Assembly (NCBI GenBank): GCA_021734475.1
Contig: JAIPIU010000001.1
Span: 62,001 to 126,000 of the forward strand
Source: Candidatus Altimarinota bacterium
GTDB lineage: Bacteria > Patescibacteriota > Gracilibacteria > Absconditabacterales > Absconditicoccaceae
DNA: 64,000 nucleotides
Reading direction: 5' to 3'
Positions within the stretch are counted from its first letter, which is position 1. The number at the start of each line of letters is the position of its first letter. The translations under genes were made by a program, and so were the position numbers. Shown piece after piece: positions 12,291-24,760 of this stretch. A model generated the notes under the pieces. It had not been told where the DNA came from and did not search any database. It worked only from the letters and a program-made list of their open reading frames with translations.

Positions 12291-12860
12291 ATGAAGTTAC
12301 TAGAACCTAATATAGAAGATAGAACATTTCTAATTCAATTTTGAGATATTGTATCTGAATTTTGACAAGAGATTCCTCGATTAAAAAAAATTGAAAATTT
12401 AAAATATTTCACAGATGCTAATGTTTTCAAATCAGAATTGTTTAATACGCTTTGAATAGATCATCAAGAAACAATATCTCCATATATTTTAACAAAAGAT
12501 GATAGATGAAAGGAATATATATGATGATTACTTAGTTTCTCTCAATCACCAGAAATGTTTACTGATCCTAATAATGAACTTGTTAGACAAGAGCTAGAGT
12601 CAGCAAAATATGCATATATTACATGCTTACAAATCAGAGATGTTCTGAGATGAGGTAATTATGGGATAGAATTACTTTCAAAAGCATTTGAAAAAATATT
12701 AGATAGATTTGAAAAGGTTTGGTGAGTAGTATCCAAACAAGAACTTCTATCTTATTATGCATATTTCTGAGCAAAAATAGAAAATCAAATAGATAATAAT
12801 GATAATCTATTTTTGATAACTATGGATAGACAATGATTCAAAAAAAGAAAATGATTATAA
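12291..12860 (+). CDS. Hypothetical protein in RND cluster
   Basis: The 189-residue soluble protein has no signal or membrane segment and is mainly helical and acidic. I recognise no motif; segments such as GNYGIELLSKAFEKILDRFEKV and QELLSYYAYFGAKIENQI look amphipathic. It ends 25 bases before the RND pump gene and is probably cotranscribed with it, so it may be a cytoplasmic partner or regulator of the exporter. Confidence 0.7.
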
Positions 12861-12885
12861 GATTTAAAATATAGACTATTAAAAA

Positions 12886-15800
12886 ATGACAAATTTCCTT
12901 AAACAAAATAAACTAGTTATTGTTATACTTGCTATATTTCTAGGAGTGTATTGATTTTATAGTTTGATGACAATTACCAAAGAAGTTACCCCCAATATCA
13001 GTATTCCATTTTATAGTGTAGTAGTTACATATCCATGAGCTGACGCTCAAACTATAGAAGAACAAGTAACAAATAAACTTGAACAAAGATTCAAATCCAT
13101 CACTTTTCTCAAAAAAATAACTTCTACTACTAGTTACAATTTTTCTGTCATTACATTAGAATTTCTAGCACAAAAAAAAGATAGTGATGCTATCAATGAT
13201 CTAAAATCTGCTGTAGATCAAATATATTCTAGTTTACCATCAGATGTAAAATATCCTACAATCAAAAAAATAGATATTAATGATTATCCGGCATATGTTT
13301 TTTCCGTTGCTAGTAAAAATTCATTAGAAACTTTATATCCTATAATCAAACCATTAGAAGATCAAATAAAATGAATCAAGTGAGTATCAGAGGTTTCCAT
13401 TATAGGTAAGCCATCTCAAATAATTAAAATAGATTTTAGTTTTGATAAATTAGCAGAATTAAATTTAGATATATGATATATAATTTCTCAGCTTAGATCA
13501 TCTTTTATCAAACTACCAGCTGATAAAAAACAAATTCAGGGTTCTTTATATTCTTTTGAAATAGCTACATATCAGGATGATATACAGTCCATTATTCAAC
13601 AGATCAAAGATTATGAAATACTATATCTTCAATCTAAAAATATAAAAATTAGTGATATAGCTAAAGTTACTTTCACATACAAATGAAGTCAAAAAAAATC
13701 TTTTCTTTATTATGACAAAGATACTGTCAGTGCTTTATCTTTTCAAGTGAGTAAAGTACCATGATATGATATAAACAATTTCACTATACAATTAAAAGAG
13801 CTAATAAAAGAATATTCCAATCAACATCCAGATTTAAAAGTTATAGAAATTCAATCTAGTGAAAAATCTATAAAAAAAATATATAATCTATTTTTCGAAA
13901 ATTTTTTCCAAACCTGATTTTTGGTATTTCTAATTATACTAGTTTTTTTATGATTTAGATCATCAATTATTATTGTATCTTCATTTATATTGGTCTATCT
14001 AATTAATTTCCGAGTCTTTCAAGTTACATGAAACTCATTTAATAATATCATATCTTTTGGATTAATACTGATTCTGTGAATCATGGTTGATAATTTGATC
14101 GTGATATCTCAATGAATAACATCATCATACAATGAGAATTGAAATATACGAAAAGCTATAGCATCATCATTAAAAAATTATGCTAGACCAGTAGTGTTTG
14201 GAACACTTACTACTATAGTTATATTTTTGCCAATGTATTTTGGACTTAGTGGTATAGTATGAGAATTTATGAAACCATTTCCTTTCGTAGTTTCGACTAA
14301 TTTAGCTATATCATTAGTGATTTCATTAATAGTATTGCCAGTCTTGTTCTGATATTTCTTATGAAAATCAAAAATCAAAGAAGCCAAAACAATTTGATTT
14401 CTAACCATGTTATGACAAAAAATGTGAAGGTTTTTTCACAAGACCAATCAAAAAAAGAGATGATCTCGATTGACTATGATAGTGTTTTGGTTTATGTTTT
14501 TATTTTCATTTGTTTTAATATGAATCTGACTGATTAAGATAGATTTTCTATGAGATTCAGATTCAGAAAATATTTGGATAAATATTAAATATGTTGCATG
14601 AATTTCTACAAGTGAAAATCAAGAATATACGAGTACTTTGCTCAAAGATATATCTACTCATCTAGATCAAAAATATGGAAATATTATAGAATATATAGAA
14701 ATTAATTTATGAACACTGTGACTTCAGCAATGAATCAAAGATCCAAACAATATAGCAAATTTTTCAATTAAATTAGTATCAGAAGATGATAGAAATATCA
14801 AATCATATAAGATGAATGAAGAAATTCAGGAGTATCTAAAAACTCAAATCAAACCTAAATATAATTTCTTACAAGATATATCTAGTCTTACTCTGCAGTG
14901 ATGACCATGAGGCGGTAGTAAACCGATATGATTTTATCTGATATGAGATGATTATAACCAGATATGAAAATATATAGCACATATTATGCCCTTAATCTCC
15001 AATATAAAATGAGTTTATAATTTGGAATCGTCTCTAGAATACACCAATTGAAGGTTTAAATATGTATTAGATTCCAATAAGTTGAAACAATTAAATACTA
15101 GTGCTTTGTCTATAGTTACAATGTTTGCTGGTATCAAAAATGGAGAATATGAGCCCAATTGAATATTAATCAAAGATTTTAATGAATTTGGTAACGATCC
15201 TATTTCTTTAATATGATTTGTAGATTATCAATGAGAAATAGATAATCAAAAAATCTGAAACATATACTTAGATCAGATAATTCAAAAAAAATATTTTCAA
15301 CCAGAATTAATTAGTATAGATAAAATCAATTGATCAAAAGCTATTTTGATACAGTCAGACAAAACTTCAGATACTGCATTGTGAGATGTCACAGCACAAA
15401 TAAATCAGATTATCAAAGAAAATCCTTTACCTCAATGAGTAAGATACGAAGCATCAGCAGATATTCAGGAACAACAAGCTGTAGGTCAAGATTTGGGTAG
15501 AAGTATGTTGATATGACTATTTCTAATGTATTTAGTTTTGATTATACAATTCAAAAATATTAAATATCCTACTATTATTATTTCTAGTATATTTTTATCT
15601 ATAGCATGAGCTATATTTATTCTAGCTATCACTGGTATGACATTTAGTTTTCCAGCTCAAATATGAATATTTTGAGTATTGTGAGTATGAGTAAACCAAA
15701 TGATTATCCTCATAGAAGAATTCAAAGAATTTTATGAAAAACAGTGAGAATCTAAAATTCCTAGTCTTCAAAAAAGTATAGCACTTAGATTTGTGCCGAT

Positions 15801-15984
15801 ATTTCTGACAAATTTTACTACTATATTGGGACTTACAATTTTAGCTATCAAAGATGAGCTTTTTGGGTCTATGGCAGTAGCATTTATATGATGATTACTA
15901 TTCTCATTTTTCTTGACTATGCTTTATGTGCCATCATTATTGAGATTGAGTTCAAAAAACTATTATTGAAATTTAGAAAAATAG
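12886..15984 (+). CDS. RND-family (AcrB/HAE-type) efflux transporter
   Basis: The 1032-residue protein shows the RND layout: N-terminal helix with KEVTPNISIPFYSVVVTYPGADA, porter domains, a TM2-6 bundle, a second large loop and a TM7-12 bundle (residues about 870-1020). Near residue 400 the TM4 motif reads GIMVDNLIVIS where AcrB has VDDAIVVVEN: the first relay Asp is kept and the second is Asn. TM10 carries GVLGVGVNQMIILIEEF. Together with the upstream MFP it should form a proton-driven export pump; with no outer membrane partner visible, its substrate might be lipids, peptides or toxic compounds at the single membrane. Convergent with the next gene, with 3 bases between the stop codons. Confidence 0.9.
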
Positions 15985-15987
15985 TTA

Positions 15988-16449
15988 TTACTCAATTCTA
16001 CCATATCTCGGAAAAAAACTATATACAATATTATAAAAAGATCATACGACCTTATCAAGTCACTTTTCTTGTTTAAACATTCTCTCAGTCAAAATTCATT
16101 CAAGCTTAAACATCTCTTGTTCTACTATTTTTCCAATTTTATGAAATTCTGGATTTTCTATATTTTCATCTTTTTCATTCAAATCTCTAAATTTCCAGAA
16201 CATATCTGGATCTACTTCATAGAATCTTTTGAACAAAACTCATCATTTGGTTTTCAATGATTCCAATTTTTCCACTATATATTCATCTATCATTTTTTTG
16301 ATTTCTTCTTTTTCTTTTACACTCAAAGATTTGAAAATTGGACCAAAAACTTCATGTGCTTCCAATTCACACAAATATGGTATATAAGTTTTTTTTTCTT
16401 CCAAGTTTTTTATAATACTAAGAATTTGTTGTTTTTCGCTTTCAGTCAT
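15988..16449 (-). CDS. Hypothetical helical protein
   Basis: The 153-residue protein is highly charged and helical (EKQQILSIIKNLEEKK, KEKEEIKKMIDEYIVEKLESLKTK) with no membrane segment. I do not recognise the family. It follows RecJ on the same strand but is separated from it by a hairpin and a composite repeat, so it probably has its own promoter. Confidence 0.7.
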
Positions 16450-16472
16450 ATCAACTATAAACTTTCTAAAAG

Positions 16473-16508
16473 AAAAAAATCTGATTAGACTTATAAGTCA
16501 GATTTTTT
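16473..16508. terminator. Bidirectional hairpin terminator
   Basis: AAAAATCTGA / TCAGATTTTT inverted repeat with A and T tracts on the two sides, between the helical hypothetical gene and the RecJ 3' end; it can stop transcripts from either side. Confidence 0.7.
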
Positions 16509-16565
16509 GTTTGCGCCCGTTTTATAACAATTTCAGTAGAGTAGTCAAATGTATTTTCTCCGTTT

Positions 16566-16694
16566 GTCATTCCGGCGCTATTGTTGCAACTGGAATCTTA
16601 AACGTTTAATAATCGTTTTTCCTTAGATTTCGGTTGCATTCGTTCAGGAGAAAACAACCCTTTGACTTCGCAAAGGACAAGAACCGGAATGACA
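16566..16694. repeat. Composite palindromic element, copy 3 (129 bp)
   Basis: Begins with a normal short copy (GTCATTCCGGC ... ACTGGAATCT, 16566-16598), then continues through a GC-richer stretch with CCTTTG-ACTTCG-CAAAGG and ends with CCGGAATGAC at 16684-16693, the inverse of the beginning. The whole therefore has long-range inverted ends, like a small non-autonomous mobile unit. Its end is 2 bases from the RecJ stop codon. Confidence 0.8.
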
Positions 16695-16696
16695 GT

Positions 16697-18352
16697 TTAT
16701 CTCCAATCTACTCAATCCAAAAAATAACCTCCATTAAAGCTATCTTTTCTAGCTTTTCATACTAGATTAACTTTTTTCTTCTCAATTTTATCACATTCAC
16801 TTCATTTTCATCGAAAAAGACTATTTATTTTTTTATCGTCCCATATTCAGTACATTTTCATATGCCCATTCCCATTTTTACCAACTTTTTCTATTTTATT
16901 TATTTGAAAATTTTCAATCAAAAATACTGGCTCTTTATTACCTTCTCCAAATGGTGCTAATTTTTCTATATCATTCAATGTTTCATTATTCCACTCATGA
17001 GAATATATCTTGGTATCAACTTTAAAAGATTTTTCTAGGTCAGAATCTTTTATATTTTCTCTACAATAATTCTCAAAAAAATCTTTCACTTCATCTAATT
17101 TATCCAAATCTACAGCCAATCATCAAGCATGTTTATGTCATCCAAAACGTAGTAGCTTATCTCAAATTTTTGATAGCATATCCATTATATCAAAATATCA
17201 TGGTCATCTTAGGCTAGCTACAGCCATATTCTTTTCTTTATCTATTTTAAATATCACAGATGGTTTATTATATTTTTCTGCTATTCTACCAGCTACTATA
17301 CCTACTATACCTTCATGAAATTCATCATTGGATACTATCAATATTTTTTCTTGATGTTTCAGTGCTTCTTCAGCTATTTTAAAAGCCGTTTCTTGTAGTT
17401 TTCTTCTTTCGGTATTTATTTCATCAATTTTTTCCAAATAGGCATGTTGTTCTTTTCAGCTATACAAAAGTATATTTAGGCTATCATAAGGAGATTGAAT
17501 TCTTCCTCATGCATTTATTCTTGGTCATATAACAAATCATATATGAAATGTATCTACATTTTTTTTTAGATTTAAATAATTCAAGAATCAGCTAAGAGAA
17601 CTTGGTATTTTATGTCTTTGATTGTTGATCAAATCTAATCAATTTTTTACTATTACTCTATTTTCATGAATAAGTGGAACAACATCAGCTACTGTTCATA
17701 TAGCTACGATAGGTAAGAAATAATTAAAAATCTGATTTTTTTCATCTGCATTAAATTTTGATTTAGATAATATCGCATTAATCAATTTGAATGCTACTCC
17801 TACTCATGCAAGTCATTTAAATTCATAATTACTACTTATCTGAGGATTTACTACTGCAAAAGCTTGCGGTATTTCATCATGTTCTTTATGATGATCAGTT
17901 ATGATTACATCTATTCATTTTTCTTTTGCGTACAGAACTTCATTAACACTAGCAATTCAGTTATCCACAGTAATTATCAAACTTACTCATTTATTTTTTA
18001 TCTCATCGATATGATTATTTTTCATTCCATAACCATCTTTGATTCTATCAGGATATTGGACACTAACATTTCTATAATTTAAAAATTTAGTAATAAATTT
18101 ATAAATAGCCCAGCTTGAGGTTACTCCATCTACATCATAATCTCAGAATATCATTATTTTTTCATTGTTTTTTAGTGCTCTAATTATTCTATCAACAGCT
18201 ATTCACATATCATTCAACAAAAAAGGATCTAGCCAATAATCAGCTAGTTTAGGGTTTAAAAAATTTTCTACATTATCCTGGATTCACCTTACTTTGAATA
18301 GTCTCGTAAGTAGCGATTCATTTGGATTTTCATATTGAATATTGAAGTTCAT
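16697..18352 (-). CDS. recJ: Single-stranded-DNA-specific exonuclease RecJ
   Basis: The 551-residue protein has the DHH-family order of RecJ: MIFGDYDVDGVTSSW (motif I, about 77-92), TVDNGI, ITDHHKE (the DHH motif, about 160), NPQ, and LIGTVADVVPL-type AIGTVADVVPLI. The DHHA1 part follows with SNDEFHEGIVGIVAGRIAEKY and RFGGHKHAGGL, then a C-terminal OB-like region with LAPFGEGNKEP. RecJ degrades ssDNA 5' to 3' in recombination and mismatch repair. It is slightly shorter than typical (about 570). The stop lies beside a composite repeat element, which may have reshaped the C-terminus. Confidence 0.93.
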
Positions 18353-18502
18353 GTACACATATTTGAGAAGATTTGAAACATAACTTAGTAACTAGTTATT
18401 GGTAATTAGTTTATTAGTCCCAATTACAAATAACAAATATACAAATAACTAATTAGGTTTCAATTACAAACCTAAAATTTAGATTGTTTTTTATATTTAA
18501 TA

Positions 18503-18530
18503 TTGACATAAATCATATAATCTTTATATA
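18503..18530 (+). promoter_or_regulatory. Putative sigma-70-type promoter
   Basis: TTGACA at 18503-18508, 16-base spacer, TATATA at 18525-18530, 27 bases before the ATG of the following gene. Confidence 0.6.
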
Positions 18531-18557
18531 TGAGATTCACATAAAAACAAAATATAT

Positions 18558-19073
18558 ATGAATAAACCAGAAATGTTAAATTGTCCCTATTGGGATGATG
18601 AACTAAGATTAGCTTCACAAGAGGCTTCAAATTTCGAAGATTTGGCTGTAGTTGCCGGTAAGATTCTTATTAAAATGTATAAAGAAAATAAGGATATTAT
18701 TATGATTGCAGGCCCTATGTGGTCAGGTCCTCTCGGACCCAAAGAGAACCTCAAAAGATTTGAAGCTGCTACCAAAGCTTTCGTCAATGCCGGATATCAT
18801 GTATTTCGTCAAATGCCTTTTCAGGAGGCAATGAAAAGAATTCAAAAAGAACATGGATATGAGTATCCGAATAAAGAACTTTTGGAGGAGTTTTATGGCG
18901 TAGTTTTCGCTACAGGACTCATTTCCAAAATTGCTTTTATTCCCGGATATTCTCATTCTTTTGGAGCTTTGTGGGAATATGACGAATGTCCAAAACATGG
19001 TATTGTACGAAAGGTTTTACCCAAAAATTATCTCAAAACCCTTGCTTCCGGCAAGAAGATCAGAGGTCTTTAA
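18558..19073 (+). CDS. Hypothetical protein, probably horizontally acquired
   Basis: The 171-residue protein is open without any TGA; all 13 or so glycines are GGN, and base use is visibly richer in G/C than in its neighbours. Its core (IIMIAGPMWSGP, AATKAFVNAGYHVFRQMPF, IAFIPGYSHSFGALWEYDE) resembles the Rossmann-like nucleoside 2-deoxyribosyltransferase/DUF4406 fold: an N-terminal I-AGP loop, a late 'D/PGW..S.Ga..E' helix start. I would not name it further. A CGA codon in GIV[CGA]KVLPKNY would be read as Trp by the host but was probably Arg in the donor. It has its own promoter and strong terminator, so it is a self-contained unit. Confidence 0.8.
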   Translation: MNKPEMLNCPYWDDELRLASQEASNFEDLAVVAGKILIKMYKENKDIIMIAGPMWSGPLGPKENLKRFEAATKAFVNAGYHVFRQMPFQEAMKRIQKEHGYEYPNKELLEEFYGVVFATGLISKIAFIPGYSHSFGALWEYDECPKHGIVRKVLPKNYLKTLASGKKIRGL

Positions 19074-19092
19074 TTCTCAAAAACTTTATCAC

Positions 19093-19123
19093 AAAAATCC
19101 CACCGTTTCGGCGGGATTTTTTT
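19093..19123 (+). terminator. Intrinsic terminator
   Basis: AAAATCCCaCC / GGcGGGATTTT stem with a GTTTC-type loop and eight T, 20 bases after the stop of the foreign-looking gene. Confidence 0.85.
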
Positions 19124-19132
19124 TATTCTACC

Positions 19133-19167
19133 GTCATTCCGGCGAGATTATTTTGCAGCCGGAATCT
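19133..19167. repeat. Dispersed palindromic repeat, copy 4
   Basis: GTCATTCCGGC ... GCAGCCGGAATCT. The TAG stop codon of the minus-strand gene 19166-20509 lies at the edge of this copy, so the repeat supplies part of that gene's end. Confidence 0.85.
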
Positions 19168-20509
19168 AATTAAATAATTCCAATTGTTCATCGTCTTTTA
19201 TACTTTCATTCTCTATTCTCTTGAATGCATTCCAATCTCAATATCTTTCTACAATATCTTTTCTATCTTCTTCATCCATATATTTTAACAAGTAATTCAA
19301 AATATTTTTAAAATTTTCTACATCAATATCTATTTGCCAGTAATCATAATCCCATATCATTTCAAATTTATCTGCCAACTCATTGTGTTCCAAATAATCT
19401 CTCAATGTGAAAAACACTTCACGAGCTCTTCTATCGCTATTTATTTCCATATTTCGTGATTGAGTTTTTTCTCATCTAATTTTTTCTTCTATATGTTCTA
19501 TATCGCTTTGATTGATAGCGTCCAGCCACATCGGGTATTGTTCTTTACAAAAATCTACTCTGTATTGGATTTCTTTCATTATAGAATTTATCATCTCTTC
19601 TTTTAAATTTATTTCTACATTATTCTCTATTTCCAATATTTCTTTGATTTTTCTCTCTTCTATTTTCAAATCTCTGTAAATTTCCCAAATATAATCCCAA
19701 AATCAGATTTTATCATTAAATTTTTTTATAAGTTCATTTCTGAGTTTTTCATTAGTATTTTTATTCAAAATTATTCTAGATATTACAGTATCCATATATA
19801 TAGCTTTCAAATTTCTAGGATCTTCTTCTTCATAATAATTTATTTTTTTTCAAAAAAATTCTTTTACATTGTCTCTTATATTTCTTTCCAATCATAGTTG
19901 AGTTCTTCATGTTTTTATATCATTAATCTGTTTCTCTATATTCATAAAATTACCTTTGTGACTAAGTTTTTTAGTTATACTATTTCTTTTATTTTTCAAT
20001 AAAAATATACTATTTTTTTCCATCCATTCTTTTATTTTTTTATAATTTTCAGAATCCAAAAATCTGATTATCATATCTTCTCATATTTTGTAATTTTCAG
20101 GATTATTTATTTTCAGTGCTCATAAAAATTCTTCAAAATCACTAGGAGATGAACCAAATTCTTCAAATTTTTTATATATTGCTTCCCATTTTCTATCTCA
20201 TTTATTCTCTTTTTTTAATTTATTTATCAATTGTTTTACTTCATTTAGTTTATCCATAATTTCTTTTTTCTGACTTTCCAATTCATCTTTTTCTTTCAAT
20301 AAATTTTCCAATTCACCAGCTATGTAATCTTTCATATTTAGATTTCACAAATATTTAGATTCAGCTTCTTCAAAACATTTTTTCAATAATTCTTGATATT
20401 GATCTATAATTTCTCCAGCTCTAGAAAAATTTCCTTTTACAAATTCATCCATAGGTAGAGTATTATATATATGATTTATCAGCTTTGAATGAGAATATTT
20501 ATTATACAT
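19166..20509 (-). CDS. Long helical/coiled-coil hypothetical protein
   Basis: The 447-residue protein is rich in Lys, Glu, Asn and Ile. A coiled coil at about residues 65-105 (ELENLLKEKDELESQKKEIMDKL and following) is followed by several helical segments and an acidic C-terminus (ESIKDDEQLELFN). There is no signal peptide or membrane helix. The family is not recognised. It shares with the proteins at 20.9 kb and 52.3 kb a Lys/Asn/Glu-rich, coiled-coil composition, which may only reflect the low GC content. Confidence 0.75.
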
Positions 20510-20570
20510 TATTTCAGTTTTTAATTAAATTGTCAATAATATACTTTATTTAATATTAAAATCAATATTT

Positions 20571-20598
20571 TTGACAGATTTTCAAAAAAATTTATAAT
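20571..20598 (+). promoter_or_regulatory. Consensus promoter for the 20.6-26.1 kb cluster
   Basis: TTGACA (20571-20576), 16 bases, TATAAT (20593-20598); both boxes match consensus. The first ATG follows 28 bases later. Confidence 0.75.
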
Positions 20599-20625
20599 TA
20601 GGTGTATTATTTATTAATTAATAAT

Positions 20626-20898
20626 ATGGACAAAAAAGCTATTCTTATTTCTATTCTCAAAAAACTTGTTCCTTATCGAGACTTAGCAGAGTGAATTTTA
20701 GCGTTGATTGAAGAATCTGATATAAGTTCAGAAATGATAGATTGAATACTAAATCTTATTAACAAAGAGATAAACAAAAATAAAAAAGTAAAAAATATGT
20801 CTTTGTTTCAAGAATCTTTGAATTTAGTAAAAAAAATTCAAGAACAAGAAAATTTATCTAATACAGATAATTTAGATGAAATATTAAATAAAATTTAG
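20626..20898 (+). CDS. Small helical hypothetical protein
   Basis: The 90-residue protein (DKKAILISILKKLVPYRDLAEGILALIEE at the start) looks like two to three amphipathic helices with alternating Ile/Leu and charged residues. It directly follows a consensus promoter and ends 14 bases before the 1273-residue gene, so it is the first gene of that transcript. A chaperone or immunity-like role for the giant downstream protein is possible but unsupported. Confidence 0.65.
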
Positions 20899-20912
20899 TA
20901 AAAAAATACAAA

Positions 20913-23900
20913 ATGTGAGAAATAGATAATATAAAATACAAACTTGATACCGACAACCAAAAATGAGTTATATCTGAAAAAGAGTTTAACGATAATTTTT
21001 CTAAATTAAATGAAGATGATTATAAAAATATTAGTGAATGATTAAAAAATAGTGAGAAAGAAATTTTTGAATTACTTCAAGCTCCATTGTTTGATTATAT
21101 TCAGAGTAAAAATACATTAACAAAAAACACTTTAAATATAAAAGAATTACAAATAGCTAAGCTATTTTTTTTATCTTTCTGATATGATTGAAATAATTCT
21201 TCTGAACGAAAAAAAACAATAAAACAAAAAGAAATCGAAGATTATATGCGTTATAATAATATATTTTTTAAATTCTGACAAAACTGATGGGAAGAATTTA
21301 AAAAAACATTTAAAGGTTCTTTTTTAAATATTTCAAAAGAATGAAAAGATATAAGTTATCATTTATGACCTATAAATACTAATAATCCAGATCTCAAACG
21401 ATTAAATACAGAATGATTAAAAACAACAATACAAGTGAAGGAAGAAATAAGAAATAAACAGGTAAAAATAAATAATAATATAAAAAATATTGAAAAAAAT
21501 GAAGTAAAAACAAGAACACTTTCTCAAAAACTAGAAAAATTGAAAAACGATAATAGCATATATGCTTTGGATGAACTTACTTCGGCTCCAAATTGAATAT
21601 TATACAATGATAATATCAAAGAAATGACAAACAATGAACAGCAAAAAATACAAAAAATTATCGAAAATGTATTTAGTAATCCAAGTATAAATTCAACTCA
21701 AGTAATGAATTATGTTTGGAAATTTCATTCATCCTTGTCTGATGAAAAATGGTCAAATAAAACATGAAAAAAAATAGAGTGAAGTAGTTTGTCGATATTG
21801 GTAGATAATCAAGTTGGTATGAGAATTGAAATTATCAATACTTGTTATCAACTTGCACAAGCAAAATGATTTGGAGAATTACAAACAAAACCAGAAACAG
21901 CGAAAAAAAATTTAGTAAAATTATGTAATATTCTAACATGAAGATTCAATAGTACAGGTAAAGGGAGAATGCTGCAAGAAGAAGATGATAAAAAGTTTAA
22001 TAATCCAGAGTTAGCAAGAGGTATTTTGGAAAATTTGATGCAAATAAATGGAACAATAGATAAAATCAGTCCAGTTGATATACTCAAAGATAATCCTAGT
22101 CTAAAAAACCAAGAATGTGGAATTTTTGTTACAGAAATTAGTCAAAATATACCACGACCATTATCTTGAGAGTTTGGAATATTGGATCTTGTATCTGTTG
22201 ATGAAACAACAAAAATATCACAATTATCGCCGACACTACAAGCAAGAGCTATCGTCCTAAAAAAGATTTCAGAAAAAATAAAATCTGACAATAAACAAAT
22301 TCCATTTGAAAGTGACTATGTTCAAAAGCTTAAAAATTTTTGAACAAATCTTGCCAAAGAACAACAAGCAAAATTTGAAATTCAAAAAGAAAAATTCAAT
22401 GAAGAAATCAAAAAAGCTGGTTGGTATACTACAAGTGGTTTTGAAAAATCAGCACAAGAATATGGATTGCAATGAGCAGATACAGATATTTTCAATCTGT
22501 ATAGAGATTTTGCAGTTAATAGTTTTTGGGCTGGTCAGCTTTCTGATGAGGTAGATGATCAAGTTATGTGATATGCAAAAATGTGAGCTATGATATGATG
22601 AACGATTGTAACAATGATGATTTTCCCACCTGCTTGAGTTTGATATTTATGATCAGCAATAGCAGTTTGAGTTACATCAACAGTATTGACACAAGTACTA
22701 TATCAAAAAATGAATTATAATAGTTTTTCAGAATGAGCTTTAGATATATGAAGTCAATTTGTTTTTGATACAGCTACAGCATTCCTAGGTATGAAAGTAT
22801 TTTGACCAATTATCCAAAAAGTACCTTGATTTTTCAATAATGTAAAAAACATAACTTCCAATGTTTGAGTTACTCTTTTTGATGTAACGTTGTGATCAAC
22901 AGCAGAAGGAATAAGGCAAATAGGAGTAAATGAACTATTTGATAGACAACAAGAGGTAGATATTTTTCAAATGATAAGAGCATGATGAGTTATGGCAACA
23001 GTTTTTTTGATGGTTTCTGGATGATTTCATGCTAAACTCCCAATAGATGATATGCTTAAACATCTTAGAGCAAACGATCCAAAAACCAATCCTACTTGAT
23101 TCAAAAATCTTAATATTACAGAGTATAATTATAATCAAAGTTTAAATCTATTAGAACTAAAGAGTAAAAAATTATCCAATAATAAACCTGAAATCATACA
23201 AAATAAAAATTGAAAAAATTGAATTTGAAATCAAGATAATATACAAAATAAAACTGAATATAATGCTTACATACAAGATATATTCGATCAGAAATTTAAA
23301 TTAGATCAAGTTCAAATACCAATAAAAAATGGTAAATGCGAATATCATTTTTTTGACGCAAATTGAAAAGAAATATATATAGATCCCAAAGCAGAATCTG
23401 GAAGTATATATCATGATATGACTATCCAAACTTTTAAAAAGTCTGTTAATGAAGATGTAGATATGTGGTGAAATAGCATTTATACGCTCAAAACGCCTTA
23501 TTGATTTTCAAAAGATACAAAGATTCCTTGAGATATGGATTATGCTACTAATGCAAAATGAATGAAGAATTTCTTATATAATCTAAAACAAAAATCATGA
23601 CAAATTAAAAATTTTGAACTTACAGGTAATATTGATCAAAAAATAAAAATTGAATGAATATCTAGTATAAATGATTTATTTACTTTAAATGGTAAAATCA
23701 AACCAGAGATAGAAAATATGATAGATAATTGAATGAGTAATGGTCAAAAAGTCAGAATAAGCTATGATTATTTGGTAGATATAGATGTGAGTAATCAAAA
23801 TGTAAAATGAGCTATAAATAGAGAATTATTTGTAGAAGATTGAACTAAATTCTACGAAGTAGATCCTACAAAAAGTATTGAAATAAATGTAGGTTGATCA

Positions 23901-24734
23901 TCTATCAAAATGCTAACTCCTGATTGATATATGAAATATTCAGAGGAATTATTTATGTCAGATTTCAAAAAAGATATTTGATCAGGGTTAGATAAATTTA
24001 AAATAGCTAAGAGAATAAGTGATTATACTGACGCATTTACCAAATTACCTAAATCAAAAAATTCAAATATATTTCAAAGAATGTTAGATTATATCAAGAT
24101 ACCTCTTGTAAAATTACAAGTAAATAAAGCTAAGAGAAATATTTGTCTAGAATGATTAGAAGAAACTATAAGGCAAAGGAAATTAAATAATCCAGATGAT
24201 CCAGTAATTAAATGATTAGAAGATGTTCTGGAATTTACAAAAAGAGTTTCAAAAGAACACCAAGAAATATCCAAAGGTAAAAAAGAACTTCCTACCAACA
24301 TATGAGATTTTATGTCAAAAACAGGTAAAGTAAAACAAACTGTTCTAAAATATAAAAAAGTTAAAGAAGTTTTGGATAACTCTGAGTTATTAAAAAACCA
24401 AGAATATAAAGAGAAATTTACAAGAGATCCTATTTTTACAGAATATGTTAAAAAAATAACTAAATTAAATGAAAATGATTTAACAAACATAGATAATAAA
24501 CATTTAACACAAGTACAACAAAGAGAAAAACAAATTCAAATAGAAACGATAGAAGAAACAAAATTAATAATTATGTGAGATCCTATAAAATTAAAGAAAT
24601 TTTCTGAAGATTTAGAAATTAATTATAAAAATAGTATGGAAGAACTAAATTCTTATGATTATTCTTGAGATCATGGATTTGCATATTATTTTGATTACTA
24701 TATAATTAAAAATGCAGATAAATACAGAATTTAA
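20913..24734 (+). CDS. Giant (1273 aa) protein with central Gly-rich hydrophobic region, unknown
   Basis: One uninterrupted frame of 1274 codons when TGA is Gly. The first 540 residues are hydrophilic and helical. Residues about 545-680 are the only hydrophobic part and are unusually rich in Gly (MGAMIGGTIVTMMIFPPAGV, LGSAIAVGVTST, then VMATVFLMVSGGFHA), giving two or three membrane-inserting hairpins. The remaining 600 residues mix beta-rich segments (FELTGNIDQKIKIEGI, RISYDYLVDIDVS) with Lys-rich helices. There is no signal peptide. Such a layout, long soluble arms flanking a buried Gly-rich hairpin, is seen in pore-forming or translocated toxins, but no family is recognised. It lies in a four- to five-gene cluster of unknowns behind a consensus promoter. 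Confidence 0.8.
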
Positions 24735-24760
24735 AATATTTTATCTAAATAAAAATTTAA

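Noticed and set aside
18723-18998. 91-aa minus-strand ORF opposite the foreign-looking gene
   Set aside because: It arises because that gene lacks TGA on either reading; the plus strand has promoter and terminator.
24089-24490. 133-aa minus-strand ORF inside the giant gene
   Set aside because: The 1274-codon plus-strand frame has consistent codon use; the minus frame has no start context or motif.
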